A model generated the notes under the pieces. The model saw only the letters and a program-made list of their open reading frames with translations. It was not told the origin of the DNA and did not search any database. From JBFLYC01 sp040756735 (GTDB taxonomy: Bacteria; Bacillota; DSM-16504; Desulfitibacterales; Desulfitibacteraceae): DNA of 64,000 bases. This document shows positions 8,876-17,871 of this stretch, piece after piece. The stretch covers positions 62,001 through 126,000 of the forward strand of contig JBFLYC010000006.1 in the NCBI GenBank assembly GCA_040756735.1. The letters run 5' to 3'. The number at the start of each line of letters is the position of its first letter. Position 1 is the stretch's first letter. Position numbers and translations under genes: made by a program.

Positions 8876-10264
8876 ATGAGAAGAGATCTGGTAGAAGAGC
8901 TGAAAAAAATAGTTGGTTTAGAGTACCTTTGTGATAAATATGAGGACAAGTACTGTTATACCTATGATGCATCTTCTATTGCAGGGGGCAAAAATGAAGT
9001 GCCCCTGGCAGTTGTCTATCCAGCAAATACCCAAGAGGTTGCCAGAATTCTTAAACTGGCCAATGAATTTAAGGTTCCTGTTATTCCAAGGGGGGCTGGG
9101 ACAAATGTCAGCGGGGGTTCAGTATCTTTGGCCGGTTCCATAGTGATGGTGCTTACCAGGATGGATAAGATAATATACATTGACCGTAAAAATATGGTAG
9201 CAGAATTAGAACCTGGAGTAATAACTGCCGAATTTCAAAGCCAGGTGGAGAATCTGGGTTTGTTTTATCCTCCTGACCCCGCCAGTAGGGCTTTTTCAAC
9301 GATGGGCGGAAATGTTGCCGAATGTGCCGGTGGTCCTAGAGGGGCTAAATATGGGGTAACCAGGGATTATATATTAGGCTTGGAAGTGGTTTTACCTACA
9401 GGTGAAATAATTAAGACTGGCGCTAGAACCATGAAAAGTGTGGCAGGTTATGACTTGACCAGGTTATTCGTGGGTTCTGAGGGGACATTAGGTGTCATAA
9501 CGAAAATAATTGTTAGACTAATATCCTTACCTGAGGCAAAAAAAACCATGATGGCTGTTTTTGATGATTTGTATAAGGCATCTGAAACAGTAGCGGAAGT
9601 TTTTATAGCAGGAGTTGTTCCCGCAACCCTGGAGTTATTGGATAATATTTATATCAGGTGTATTGAAGATTATGCTCATGTCGGCCTGCCCGGGGACGCT
9701 GAAGCTGTGCTTTTAATTGAAGTGGATGGCGACAGAGAAGTCTTGGATAAACATATTGGCATTATATCAGACATTTGCAACAAACAGGGTGCAATTTCTG
9801 TAAAGGTTGCCAGGGATGAGAAGGAAGCTGAGGAATTATGGGTGGCGCGCCGTGCGGCTTTTGCATCACTGGCCAAGGTTAAGCCGACCATTATTGGTGA
9901 AGACTGTACCGTACCCAGAGATAAGATACCTGAAACAGTTCAGAGAGTCAGGGAAATTTCCCAAAAATTTAACATTATCATTGCTGTTTTGGGACACGCC
10001 GGCGATGGCAATTTGCATGCCACCATCCTTACAGATGAGAGGGATAAGGAAGAAATGGAAAGGGTGGATAAGGCCATAGGAGAAATTTTTCATGCAACCC
10101 TGGAAGTGGGCGGTACTTTAACTGGGGAGCATGGTATTGGCAGGCTAAAGAGCAAATACCTGGCCATGGAAACAGGGAAAGAGGGACTTAACCTCATGAA
10201 GGCCATCAAAAAAACCTTGGATCCTAACAATATCTTAAATCCTTCTCAAATGCTGGGGGACTGA
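8876..10264 (+). CDS. glcD: FAD-linked 2-hydroxyacid dehydrogenase, GlcD-like subunit
   Basis: A 462-residue protein with an N-terminal FAD-binding (PCMH-type) domain, including PRGAGTNVSGGS and the STMGGNVAECAGGPRGAKYG segment, and a C-terminal FAD-linked oxidase domain ending GTLTGEHGIGRLK. ATG 8876 follows AGGAGGT (8864-8870). Such subunits oxidise glycolate or D-lactate and pass electrons to an Fe-S partner, which here is the next gene, 3 nt downstream. Whether the substrate is glycolate or lactate cannot be decided. A glycerate kinase at 20473 could belong to the same C2/C3 acid metabolism, but it is not linked. Confidence 0.9.
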   Translation: MRRDLVEELKKIVGLEYLCDKYEDKYCYTYDASSIAGGKNEVPLAVVYPANTQEVARILKLANEFKVPVIPRGAGTNVSGGSVSLAGSIVMVLTRMDKIIYIDRKNMVAELEPGVITAEFQSQVENLGLFYPPDPASRAFSTMGGNVAECAGGPRGAKYGVTRDYILGLEVVLPTGEIIKTGARTMKSVAGYDLTRLFVGSEGTLGVITKIIVRLISLPEAKKTMMAVFDDLYKASETVAEVFIAGVVPATLELLDNIYIRCIEDYAHVGLPGDAEAVLLIEVDGDREVLDKHIGIISDICNKQGAISVKVARDEKEAEELWVARRAAFASLAKVKPTIIGEDCTVPRDKIPETVQRVREISQKFNIIIAVLGHAGDGNLHATILTDERDKEEMERVDKAIGEIFHATLEVGGTLTGEHGIGRLKSKYLAMETGKEGLNLMKAIKKTLDPNNILNPSQMLGD

Positions 10265-10267
10265 AGA

Positions 10268-11518
10268 ATGTTAACACAATTGGAAAATGAGGTGATACGC
10301 TGCATCAAGTGTGGCGCCTGCCAAAGCGTATGCCCAATTTATAAAGAGCTAAAAACAGAGGCTTCTGTAGCCAGGGGAAAACTCAATCTTATCAAGGCTG
10401 CCATGAAGGGCGATGTGGAATTAACGGATAGTTTTGTTGAAAGAATGTCCTGGTGTTTACTATGTAAAGCTTGTATCGAAAACTGCCCAAGCGGAGTAAA
10501 GGTGGACGCTTTGATTGTGGGTGCCAGGCGGGAATTGGCAGAGCAAAAAGGGCTTCCTTTTTTGAAAAAGATGGTTTTCAGGATGGCCTTGAAAAACCCC
10601 AGAGTCTTTAATATAGGATTGAGTATGGGGTCTGTGCTGCAAAAATTATTATTTAGACCGGCGCCAAAAGGAGAAGGCATGCTGCCAAGATTGCCAATGG
10701 GTCTGGATAAAAGACGGATGTTATCACCTATTGCAAGGAATTCCTTCAGATCAAGGCACCCGGAAATTATAAAGGTTTCTGGCGCCAAGGGAACTGCAGC
10801 TTTTTTTACCGGGTGTATGATCAACTACATTTATCCCCAGGTGGGTGATGCTGTTGTAAAGCTCCTAACCAGGAACAAGTTTAATGTGATTATACCTGCG
10901 GGGCAGCACTGCTGCGGCACCCCTGCCTATACCAGCGGAGATGTTGATACTGCCGTGGAATTAAGCAAGGCCGTTGTGGATACTTTTGCTGGGCTGAAGG
11001 TGGATGCGGTGGTAACGGCTTGCGGTTCATGCGGTTTGGCTTTAACCAAGGACTATGCTGAGATTTTGAAGGATTTATCGAAATATCAAGAAAAGGCTCT
11101 GGATTTAAGCACAAAAATTTATGATATAACAAAGTTCTTGTCAAACATAGGCTTTGGGCAAGAAGGGGCTGTTGAAGAATTGCCCAAGAAAGTAACCTAT
11201 CATGAATCATGCCATTTAACCAGGGGATTGGGAATCAAAGGCGAGCCCCGGCAGCTGATAAGGACTGTTCCTGGTGTCCAATTAGTCGAGATGAAAAATC
11301 CGGGCCGCTGCTGTGGATGTGCCGGCAGCTTCAGTCTTTCCCACTATGACCTTACCATGAAGATTAACAAGTATAAAGTTTCCGATATAGTTTCTACAAA
11401 TGCGGCTATTTTGGTAACCGGATGTCCAGCCTGTATGATGCAGATTAAAGATGGCTTGGTCCAGGAAGGTCGCAAAATCCAGGTCATGCACACCGCTGAA
11501 TTATTGGCCTTATCATAA
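10268..11518 (+). CDS. glcF: (Fe-S)-binding 2-hydroxyacid dehydrogenase subunit, GlcF-like
   Basis: A 416-residue electron-transfer subunit. Two ferredoxin-type 4Fe-4S motifs are near the N-terminus (CIKCGACQSVCP at C12-C22 and CLLCKACIENCP), followed by two CCG domains (HCCGTPAYTSGD and GRCCGCAGSFS). This is the classic GlcF/LutA-like heterodisulfide-reductase D arrangement. It begins 3 nt after the FAD subunit stop and is clearly co-translated with it. It probably takes electrons from the FAD subunit to a membrane or soluble carrier; no membrane segment is present in either protein. Confidence 0.9.
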   Translation: MLTQLENEVIRCIKCGACQSVCPIYKELKTEASVARGKLNLIKAAMKGDVELTDSFVERMSWCLLCKACIENCPSGVKVDALIVGARRELAEQKGLPFLKKMVFRMALKNPRVFNIGLSMGSVLQKLLFRPAPKGEGMLPRLPMGLDKRRMLSPIARNSFRSRHPEIIKVSGAKGTAAFFTGCMINYIYPQVGDAVVKLLTRNKFNVIIPAGQHCCGTPAYTSGDVDTAVELSKAVVDTFAGLKVDAVVTACGSCGLALTKDYAEILKDLSKYQEKALDLSTKIYDITKFLSNIGFGQEGAVEELPKKVTYHESCHLTRGLGIKGEPRQLIRTVPGVQLVEMKNPGRCCGCAGSFSLSHYDLTMKINKYKVSDIVSTNAAILVTGCPACMMQIKDGLVQEGRKIQVMHTAELLALS

Positions 11519-11560
11519 AAAAATACCTGCTGCCGGGGGCAAAAAATAGTATGGAATTGT

Positions 11561-11589
11561 TTTACGCAGCGCCTAATAATTATTATAAT
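11561..11589 (+). promoter_or_regulatory. Possible promoter of the buk-ptb operon
   Basis: TTTACG (11561-11566), 17-bp spacer, TATAAT (11584-11589). It lies about 220 bp upstream of buk, leaving a long leader that contains the hairpin at 11611-11636. Confidence 0.5.
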
Positions 11590-11610
11590 AAAAATAGGTA
11601 GTATTTGTAG

Positions 11611-11636
11611 GATGGGAACATTTTGGTGTTCCCATC
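11611..11636 (+). other. Perfect 10-bp hairpin in the buk leader
   Basis: GATGGGAACA (11611-11620) and its exact complement (11627-11636) enclose a 6-nt loop. No T tract follows, so it is not a standard terminator. The rest of this 289-bp gap holds a degenerate repeat around 11705-11775 with AGTCAG/CTGACT arms similar in character to the repeat at 53720. Confidence 0.6.
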
Positions 11637-11807
11637 TAGCATTTAACAGAAGTATAAGTACAGGACAAACTGCTTTCCATCAAAACTAAGCTAAGCCATT
11701 TAAGAGTCAGGAGCCAGATAATTTTAGGGGTTGTTGAGTTCTGACTGCTGAATTCTAAATGCCTGAATCTTAAAAGAAAACTAATCTAGGAGGATAGAAT
11801 ACGAAAA

Positions 11808-12881
11808 ATGCGTACAGAAAGATTTAGAGTTTTAGCCATCAATCCAGGGGCGACATCTACAAAATTTGCAGTATATGAAAATGATCAATTGCTGGTAAAA
11901 AGAAATATGCAGCATTCCATTGAAGATTTGAGTGGTTTTGACCGCGTCTTTGACCAATATGCTTATCGCCTGGAGCTTGTTATCAAAGAATTATCCCAGG
12001 GAAAAATAGAATTAACATCATTAAGTGCAGTGGTGGGCAGGGGTGGATTGTTAAGGCCTCTGGCAGGAGGGACATATGCCATAAATGAGCAAATGCTTGC
12101 AGACTTAAAAGCTGCTGAACGTGGTGAGCATGCTTCCAATCTGGGGGCTGTGATGGCTTATAATTTGGCTAAACAGCTAAAGATACCTTCTTTTATTGTC
12201 GATCCGGTTTCAGTTGATGAAATGGATGATGTGGCAAGGATTTCCGGACTTCCTGATATAGAAAGGGTAAGTTTATCCCATGCTCTCAATATGAAAGCTG
12301 TAGCTCATAAGGCTGCAAAGGAGATTGGGCGTAAGTATCATGAAGTAAATTTTGTCATCGCTCACCTGGGAACAGGGGTATCAGTTGCCCCGCATAAAAA
12401 AGGCAGGATGATTGATGTTAACAATCCAATGGAAGAAGGTCCCTTTTCTCCTGATAGGTGCGGCGGTTTGCCGGCCAACCTGCTCATGAGATTATGCTAT
12501 TCGGGTAAATATACCTTCCATGAGATGAAGGAAAAGCTTATCAGCAAAGGAGGCTTTTATGCTTATTTGGGTACTAAGGATTTAAGAGAAGTTGAGGAGA
12601 TGGCGGGTAATGGAAATAAACAGGCAGACCTATTGTTAAAGGCGCTGGCTTATCAGGTTAGCAAAGAGATTGGGGCCATGGCAGCAGTTCTGGATGGGGA
12701 TGTTGACAGGATAATTTTAACTGGAGGAATGGCCTACTCTAAGCGTATAGTAGACGATATTCTCAAAAAAGTAAATTTTATTGCTCCTGTAATGGTTTTT
12801 CCTGGGGAGGAAGAGCTAGACTCTTTGGCGCAAGGTGCTTTAAGGGTTCTTAATGGAGAAGAAGATGCACGAGTTTATTAA
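11808..12881 (+). CDS. buk: Butyrate kinase
   Basis: A 357-residue ASKHA-fold carboxylate kinase: NPGATSTKFAVYE at the N-terminus, VDPVSVDEMDD, FVIAHLGTGVSVAPH and the ADP-binding LTGGMAYS. The length matches Buk. It converts butyryl-phosphate and ADP to butyrate and ATP, or works in reverse on branched-chain acids. AGGAGGA lies 13 nt before the ATG. The next gene is ptb, 14 nt on; this buk-ptb order is the reverse of the familiar clostridial ptb-buk order. No crotonase, thiolase or bcd genes are nearby, so use on branched-chain acyl groups is also possible. Confidence 0.93.
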   Translation: MRTERFRVLAINPGATSTKFAVYENDQLLVKRNMQHSIEDLSGFDRVFDQYAYRLELVIKELSQGKIELTSLSAVVGRGGLLRPLAGGTYAINEQMLADLKAAERGEHASNLGAVMAYNLAKQLKIPSFIVDPVSVDEMDDVARISGLPDIERVSLSHALNMKAVAHKAAKEIGRKYHEVNFVIAHLGTGVSVAPHKKGRMIDVNNPMEEGPFSPDRCGGLPANLLMRLCYSGKYTFHEMKEKLISKGGFYAYLGTKDLREVEEMAGNGNKQADLLLKALAYQVSKEIGAMAAVLDGDVDRIILTGGMAYSKRIVDDILKKVNFIAPVMVFPGEEELDSLAQGALRVLNGEEDARVY

Positions 12882-12904
12882 ATAGCTGACCGGGGGTGAG
12901 TTTT

Positions 12905-13801
12905 TTGTTTAGGGATTTTAAAGCAATTTTAGATAAAGCCAAGGGAAAGGGGCCTTTTACTATCAGCATTGCTGCAGCTCAAGACTATGATGTTCTTAAA
13001 GCTGTAAAAATTGCCCAAGAAGTCGGCCTAATCAAATCTTTTCTTGTGGGGGACAGCAATAGGATAAAAGCCATGCTTGGCGATTTAAACATGGGAGGGT
13101 TGGATATCCATGTGCTTCATGAGGAAAATCAAGATAAAGCTGCTCTGATGGCGGTATCCCTTGTGAGATCAGGTAAGGCTCAAATTCTAATGAAAGGACT
13201 CATCAACAGTAGTAATTTCCTTAAGGCTGTTCTACATAAAGACGAAGGTTTGCGGACAGGGCGCCTGCTGAGCCATTTGGCTGTCTTTGAAGTGCCTGGT
13301 CAAGACAAACTGGTGTATCTTTCCGACGGGGGTATTAACATAGCCCCAAGCCTGCAGGAAAAAAAGGATATTTTAATTAATATGCTGCTTGCTTTAAACT
13401 CCATGGGTCTGGATAATCCTAATGTAGCAGTTTTAACAGCTAATGAACAGGTAAATTCTAAAATGCCCGCTACCCTTGATGCTAAGGAACTTGCTAATCT
13501 GTCTCTTCAGGGTGCATTCCCTCCGGGAATTGTCGAGGGGCCAATTGCCCTGGATGTGGCTGTCAGTATTGAAGCTGCCAGACATAAAAACATTGACAGT
13601 AAAATATCTGGTAAGACTGATGCTTTTTTGGTGCCAAATATAGAGACTGGCAATGCCCTGGGTAAGTGCTTGATATATTATGCACGGGCTAAAATGGCGG
13701 GCCTTGTTTTAGGCGCTACTAACCCCATAGTCCTCACCTCCAGGTCTGAGACCGTTGAAGGAAAGTTGAATTCCATTGCATTGGCATGCTTGGCTTCGTA
13801 A
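12905..13801 (+). CDS. ptb: Phosphate butyryltransferase
   Basis: A 298-residue phosphotransacylase of the Ptb family. Landmarks are SIAAAQDYDVLKAVK, ILMKGLINSSNFLKAV, SDGGINIAPSL and, near the C-terminus, VLGATNPIVLTSRS. It exchanges butyryl-CoA and phosphate for butyryl-phosphate and CoA, feeding the kinase upstream. TTG 12905 follows GGGGGTGAG by about 5 nt; the GTG at 12896 is inside that site, so the start could differ by three codons. Confidence 0.92.
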   Translation: MFRDFKAILDKAKGKGPFTISIAAAQDYDVLKAVKIAQEVGLIKSFLVGDSNRIKAMLGDLNMGGLDIHVLHEENQDKAALMAVSLVRSGKAQILMKGLINSSNFLKAVLHKDEGLRTGRLLSHLAVFEVPGQDKLVYLSDGGINIAPSLQEKKDILINMLLALNSMGLDNPNVAVLTANEQVNSKMPATLDAKELANLSLQGAFPPGIVEGPIALDVAVSIEAARHKNIDSKISGKTDAFLVPNIETGNALGKCLIYYARAKMAGLVLGATNPIVLTSRSETVEGKLNSIALACLAS

Positions 13802-13825
13802 CTGATATTGTTGGCTTCTAGATTA

Positions 13826-14578
13826 CTACAAGCCCAGCAGTTGTCTAATTTGTTTAGCTTGAGACCTGCTCACAGGAACCTCACTTTTTTCTTTATCATC
13901 CACAGCAAGCAGCAGGGTTCCATTGTATAAAGGCGTTACCTCGCGTATCTTTTTAATATTTACCAGGTACGAACGGTGACAGCGGAAAAAGATACTGCTG
14001 CTTAACCTTGTTTCCAGCTCTTTAAGTGTAAAACGTGCCAAAAATTTTTTATCATATGTTTTGAAGATGCAATAGTCATTCTGAGCATTAACATAGACGA
14101 TATCTGTGTGATTCAGCAATACGGTTTTTCCCTGGCTTTCAATGGGTATGATTTCCAAATTGGCGCTTTGATTATCATAAGTAGATTGTTTTACCGGAGC
14201 AGGAAGTGTTTTGGCAATCCTGCTTTCTATCTTTGCCATAGCTTCTCTTAATCTTTGGATAGTTACAGGTTTAAGCAAATAATCCACTGCGTCCACTGCA
14301 AAGGCATCTAAGGCATATTCCTCGTGAGCTGTAACAAAAATTACATATGGTTTTTGAGGATTATCTTTAATCTGCCTGCTTAATTCTATACCGGTAACCC
14401 CAGGCATTTGAATATCTAAAAAAATAATGGAATAATCCAGGGCGTTGATCAAATGCTGCGCTTCTGCAGCATTTGTTGCTTCGCCTACAACTTCCACTTG
14501 AGCAAATTCTTCCAACAAGTATCTTAATTCTCTTCTTGCAGGATATTCATCATCCACAATAAGCGCTTTTAGTTTCAT
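13826..14578 (-). CDS. LytTR-type response regulator
   Basis: A 250-residue two-component regulator: an N-terminal receiver (VDDEYPARRELR, phosphoacceptor D55 in FLDIQMPG, conserved lysine in LLKPVT) and a C-terminal LytTR DNA-binding domain (CHRSYLVNIKKI, GTLLLAVDDKEKSEVPVSRS). The architecture matches LytR/AgrA/YpdB regulators. No histidine kinase gene is adjacent, so it is an orphan. It converges on ptb with only 24 bp between the stops. Possible targets include the cell-wall genes across the intergenic region, but I see no defined operator pair. Confidence 0.9.
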   Translation of the reverse strand: MKLKALIVDDEYPARRELRYLLEEFAQVEVVGEATNAAEAQHLINALDYSIIFLDIQMPGVTGIELSRQIKDNPQKPYVIFVTAHEEYALDAFAVDAVDYLLKPVTIQRLREAMAKIESRIAKTLPAPVKQSTYDNQSANLEIIPIESQGKTVLLNHTDIVYVNAQNDYCIFKTYDKKFLARFTLKELETRLSSSIFFRCHRSYLVNIKKIREVTPLYNGTLLLAVDDKEKSEVPVSRSQAKQIRQLLGL

Positions 14579-14648
14579 TTGCTGCCCTCCCTCAAAGTTT
14601 AATATTTCATGTTTTATTTATAATACTTAATATAATACTTTACAATTT

Positions 14649-14706
14649 GGGGACATTCCGTCTACTCCAGAGCCGGGCTCTAAAGAGAGGTGTGTCCCCT
14701 TTCATT
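14649..14706. repeat. GGGGACA...TGTCCCC dispersed repeat, copy 1
   Basis: GGGGACA (14649-14655) pairs with TGTCCCC (14693-14699); an inner GAGCC/GGCTC hairpin sits between. The 3' flank shares the 15-mer GTGTCCCCTTTCATT (14692-14706) exactly with a second copy at 41500-41514. The remainder of the 264-bp gap shows only AT-rich sequence. Confidence 0.65.
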
Positions 14707-14842
14707 TATCATACTTGAAATTATAAAAAAAATAAAGAATCCTTTTTAGCTATATATTCTCTAATAAAAATAGTAATAAATTCCTCCCCTCAGTGATAAA
14801 CATGTACTGTGAAAGAATGAAGTGAGGAAAGGAGGAATTTAA

Positions 14843-15466
14843 GTGTACACAAAGCGCCAAAAAATCATTGTAGTTTTGCTTCTGGTAGGAATAATGGTGA
14901 TGATGGCTGGCTGTGGGGCTATCAATACATTGGTTTCACTAAAGGAAAAATTTAGGGGGGAAAAGGAACCAACTATAACAATTGAACCCCCTAGAGAAAA
15001 CCAATTCCAAGAGGTTCCCAGTGTATCAGAACCTTTGCTGCCTAAAGGAGATACCATTGTAGTAAAGCTCTGGTTTGGTGATCCATCAGGACAAATACTT
15101 GTTATGGAGGAAAGGGAAATTGAAAAAGTTGAGGGAATTGGCAGGGCAACTATTAATGAGTTGCTAAAGGGTCCCAGCCCAGACAGCAATCTTCTGCCGG
15201 TAATTCCCCTGGGAACTGTATTAAGGGATATTAACGTAAAAAGCGATGGGTTGATGATTGTTGATTTTTCTAAAGAAATAATTGATAATCATATAGGTGG
15301 TTCAACAGCTGAGGCTTTGACCGTCTATTCTATTGTAAACACTTTAACTCAGTTTCCAACCGTAGACAGGGTGCAGTTTTTAATAGACGGCAAATATGTG
15401 GATTCTCTAACAGGACATATTGATTTGACCTACCCAGTAACTGCAAGTTTTGAGTATGGTCCATAA
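14843..15466 (+). CDS. gerM: GerM-like lipoprotein with GerMN domain
   Basis: A 207-residue exported lipoprotein. A lysine-rich start and a hydrophobic stretch lead to the lipobox MMAGC (cysteine about residue 23), followed by a proline-rich linker and one GerMN domain (about 70-200), including LLKGPSPDSNLLPVIPLGT and VDFSKEI. The GTG start at 14843 has GGAGG seven bases upstream. GerM of B. subtilis is a sporulation and germination lipoprotein with two GerMN domains; the single domain here suggests a shorter relative. A strong terminator follows. Confidence 0.85.
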   Translation: MYTKRQKIIVVLLLVGIMVMMAGCGAINTLVSLKEKFRGEKEPTITIEPPRENQFQEVPSVSEPLLPKGDTIVVKLWFGDPSGQILVMEEREIEKVEGIGRATINELLKGPSPDSNLLPVIPLGTVLRDINVKSDGLMIVDFSKEIIDNHIGGSTAEALTVYSIVNTLTQFPTVDRVQFLIDGKYVDSLTGHIDLTYPVTASFEYGP

Positions 15467-15476
15467 AAACCTGGGG

Positions 15477-15503
15477 TACCGGCTAAAAGCCGGTATTTTT
15501 TTT
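15477..15503 (+). terminator. Strong intrinsic terminator after gerM
   Basis: TACCGGCT (15477-15484) and AGCCGGTA (15488-15495) enclose a 3-nt loop and are followed by eight T residues. Confidence 0.9.
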
Positions 15504-15640
15504 GGTCAAAATTTCCACATCATTTTCAGTAAATTTTGCAGGAATTAGGCATAAAAACTCGAAATTTGTTTCGTATTAATTAATTGATGCAACTTTTGTC
15601 ACAATGCAATCGTCTAATATTTTATAAGGGAGGGGTACAT

Positions 15641-17734
15641 TTGAACGCAAAAAAACTATTATCCACTACATTGCTAATATCATTTTTCTTTATTTTTCTT
15701 TTACATGCCGGGGTTTCTGATGCAAGCAGCATTGAAGGAGTAATAACAGGAAATATTGTCAATGTACGCTCCGGCCCCTCTACAAGCAACAGCATAATCG
15801 ATAAAGTTGCCAAGGGAGTGACTGTTCAGGTCTTAGAACAGCAAAATAACTGGTCTAGAGTTAGGATACCTAATGGTAAAGTTGGTTGGGTGACAAATGA
15901 ATATTTGCAGATCGCACCAAAGAAAAGTGATATTAAGATAACAATTGATGGTCGGTATGTTGCCTTTGATGTAGCCCCTTACATAAATACACAAAGCAGA
16001 ACTATGGTTCCTATTCGTTTTGTTAGTGAAGAATTGGGATCCCAGGTTGATTGGATTGCCTCTGAACAAAGAGTTCTTATAAAGAGGCAAAACCAGGAGA
16101 TTTCCCTTTGGATTAATAAAAAGGAAGCCGTGGTAAATGGCAGTCCGGTGGTAATGGATACACAAGCTGAGCTGCTAAATGGCAGGACAATGGTTCCTTT
16201 AAGATTTATAAGTGAATCATTTGGCGCTCAAGTCCAGTGGCAGTCTGACACTAGTACTGTAATTATTAGGACAAGCTCACCACAAAGTCAAATCAAGGTC
16301 GCGGTTATCCAGAGCAATATAGTTAATGTTCGTTCTGGACCAGGTGTTGAAAATGAATTGTTGGGACAGGTTCAATTTGGAAATGAATTTAAGATAATCG
16401 ACCAGTCTTATGATCAGGATGGAAAGCTGTGGTATCAAATTGCTTTCAATAATAGCACGAATGGTTGGCTTGCCAGCTGGCTTGTAGGATTGCAGGATGG
16501 GTTTTCAAATACAGGAAATATTTGGGAAGATGTGGGAAGCTATCATAAAAATGCACTGGTGCTTGGCGGTATAGTAAATGTACGTAAGGGCCCTGGTACT
16601 GGTTTTCAAGTAGTTGACAAGGTTTTTAGGGGAGAGTTTTTGGAAGTCATAGATGAAAGTAATAACTGGTTTAAGGTAAAGACCAATAATGGTACAGAAG
16701 GTTGGATCTTGGGAGAATATCTTTCAATCCAAACAAACAGGGAAATAGGTAGGGACAGTTTGGCATCTAGGGGAACGGGAAGGGTTGTCACAGTAACTGG
16801 AAAAAGCGAAAACCCACAGTATCCTGCAATAACTGGGTTGGAATTCGAAGAGTTAGACGACGCATTTTTCCTCACTATTAAAGGCAACACTGGACTATGG
16901 TACAATACCATGTATTTGGAAAATCCCCTGAGACTCGTAATTGATTTTCAGGGAGTAACCATGGACTTAAATATTACTGGTGGAGAAATAGCTGTTAATC
17001 ATCCTTTCATTTCTAAAATAAGGGTTGGGCAGTTTAATGATGAGACAGGCAGGGTTGTTGTTGATCTCAAGTCATCTACTGGTTTTCAAGTAATGGAGAG
17101 GTCTGGCAGCCAGGAATTGACTTTTCTATTCCAGAGAAGCTCGTTGTTTGGCAAGGTCATTGTAGTTGATCCAGGACATGGAGTTTTGCGAGCTAACGGG
17201 ATAGGTTCTGATCCGGGAGCCATAGGACCAACAGGTCTCACTGAAAGGGAAGTGGTCATGGATATTTCCAACAGGCTGGCAGCTATTTTAACAGAGCAAG
17301 GAGCTAAGGTTGTCCTGACCAGAACAGGTGATACAACACTTGATCTACAGGAAAGGGTGGATCTTGCTAACTCCTTAAACGCCGATCTCTATGTCAGTGT
17401 TCATGCCAATGGATCCACTAATAGAAATATCATGGGTACCTCCACATATTTCTATGCGCCCAGCAGCGACCCTATTTTGGGTCCCCAGAGGGCTCAAAGA
17501 ATCAGGTTGGCTCAATTTGTTCAGAAATCCTTAGTGGCTCATGGAGGAAGACCCGATCTGGGTATTATGGAGAGTTCTTTTAAGGTTATAAGGGAGACAA
17601 ATATGCCGTCAATCTTAGTAGAAACCGCTTTTATTACAAACCCGACAGAGGAAGCTCTTTTTAAGGACCCAGCTTTTAGGGCTAAAATGGCCAAGGGAAT
17701 TGCAGAAGGGATAATTCAATATTTTAGTTGGTGA
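15641..17734 (+). CDS. Multidomain N-acetylmuramoyl-L-alanine amidase
   Basis: A 697-residue secreted cell-wall hydrolase. The TTG at 15641 follows GGGAGGGG and gives a clean signal peptide (cleavage near ASDASS, about residue 30). Domains in order: SH3b (about 31-85), copper-amine-oxidase N-terminal-like stalk (about 90-195), SH3b (about 205-270), SH3b (about 290-345), AMIN (about 385-475), Amidase_3 (about 505-695). Zinc ligands are visible in DPGHG, LTEREVV and SVHANG, and the catalytic glutamate in VETAFI. It cleaves the amide between muramic acid and the stem peptide. Three SH3b repeats plus the stalk should anchor it in peptidoglycan. It is monocistronic. Confidence 0.93.
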   Translation: MNAKKLLSTTLLISFFFIFLLHAGVSDASSIEGVITGNIVNVRSGPSTSNSIIDKVAKGVTVQVLEQQNNWSRVRIPNGKVGWVTNEYLQIAPKKSDIKITIDGRYVAFDVAPYINTQSRTMVPIRFVSEELGSQVDWIASEQRVLIKRQNQEISLWINKKEAVVNGSPVVMDTQAELLNGRTMVPLRFISESFGAQVQWQSDTSTVIIRTSSPQSQIKVAVIQSNIVNVRSGPGVENELLGQVQFGNEFKIIDQSYDQDGKLWYQIAFNNSTNGWLASWLVGLQDGFSNTGNIWEDVGSYHKNALVLGGIVNVRKGPGTGFQVVDKVFRGEFLEVIDESNNWFKVKTNNGTEGWILGEYLSIQTNREIGRDSLASRGTGRVVTVTGKSENPQYPAITGLEFEELDDAFFLTIKGNTGLWYNTMYLENPLRLVIDFQGVTMDLNITGGEIAVNHPFISKIRVGQFNDETGRVVVDLKSSTGFQVMERSGSQELTFLFQRSSLFGKVIVVDPGHGVLRANGIGSDPGAIGPTGLTEREVVMDISNRLAAILTEQGAKVVLTRTGDTTLDLQERVDLANSLNADLYVSVHANGSTNRNIMGTSTYFYAPSSDPILGPQRAQRIRLAQFVQKSLVAHGGRPDLGIMESSFKVIRETNMPSILVETAFITNPTEEALFKDPAFRAKMAKGIAEGIIQYFSW

Positions 17735-17736
17735 AA

Positions 17737-17767
17737 GAGAATGGCTGGATATTCCAGCCTCTTTTTT
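17737..17767 (+). terminator. Terminator after the amidase gene
   Basis: GGCTGGA (17743-17749) and TCCAGCC (17753-17759), 3-nt loop, extended by flanking GAGA/TCTT, followed by a T run. Confidence 0.85.
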
Positions 17768-17788
17768 ATGGGAAATAGCGCTACCTTA

Positions 17789-17816
17789 TTGACAGCAACT
17801 TTTTAAATGCTAAAAT
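17789..17816 (+). promoter_or_regulatory. Sigma-A type promoter for the murI operon
   Basis: TTGACA (17789-17794), 16-bp spacer, TAAAAT (17811-17816), 56 bp before murI. Confidence 0.65.
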
Positions 17817-17871
17817 AGGTTAGAAAATGTTATAAGAGTTTTACCTAGTATAGAAAGCGAGGCGTATTTCC

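Noticed and set aside
10339..10824. 161-codon minus-strand ORF
   Set aside because: Shadow of glcF without a ribosome-binding site or family similarity.
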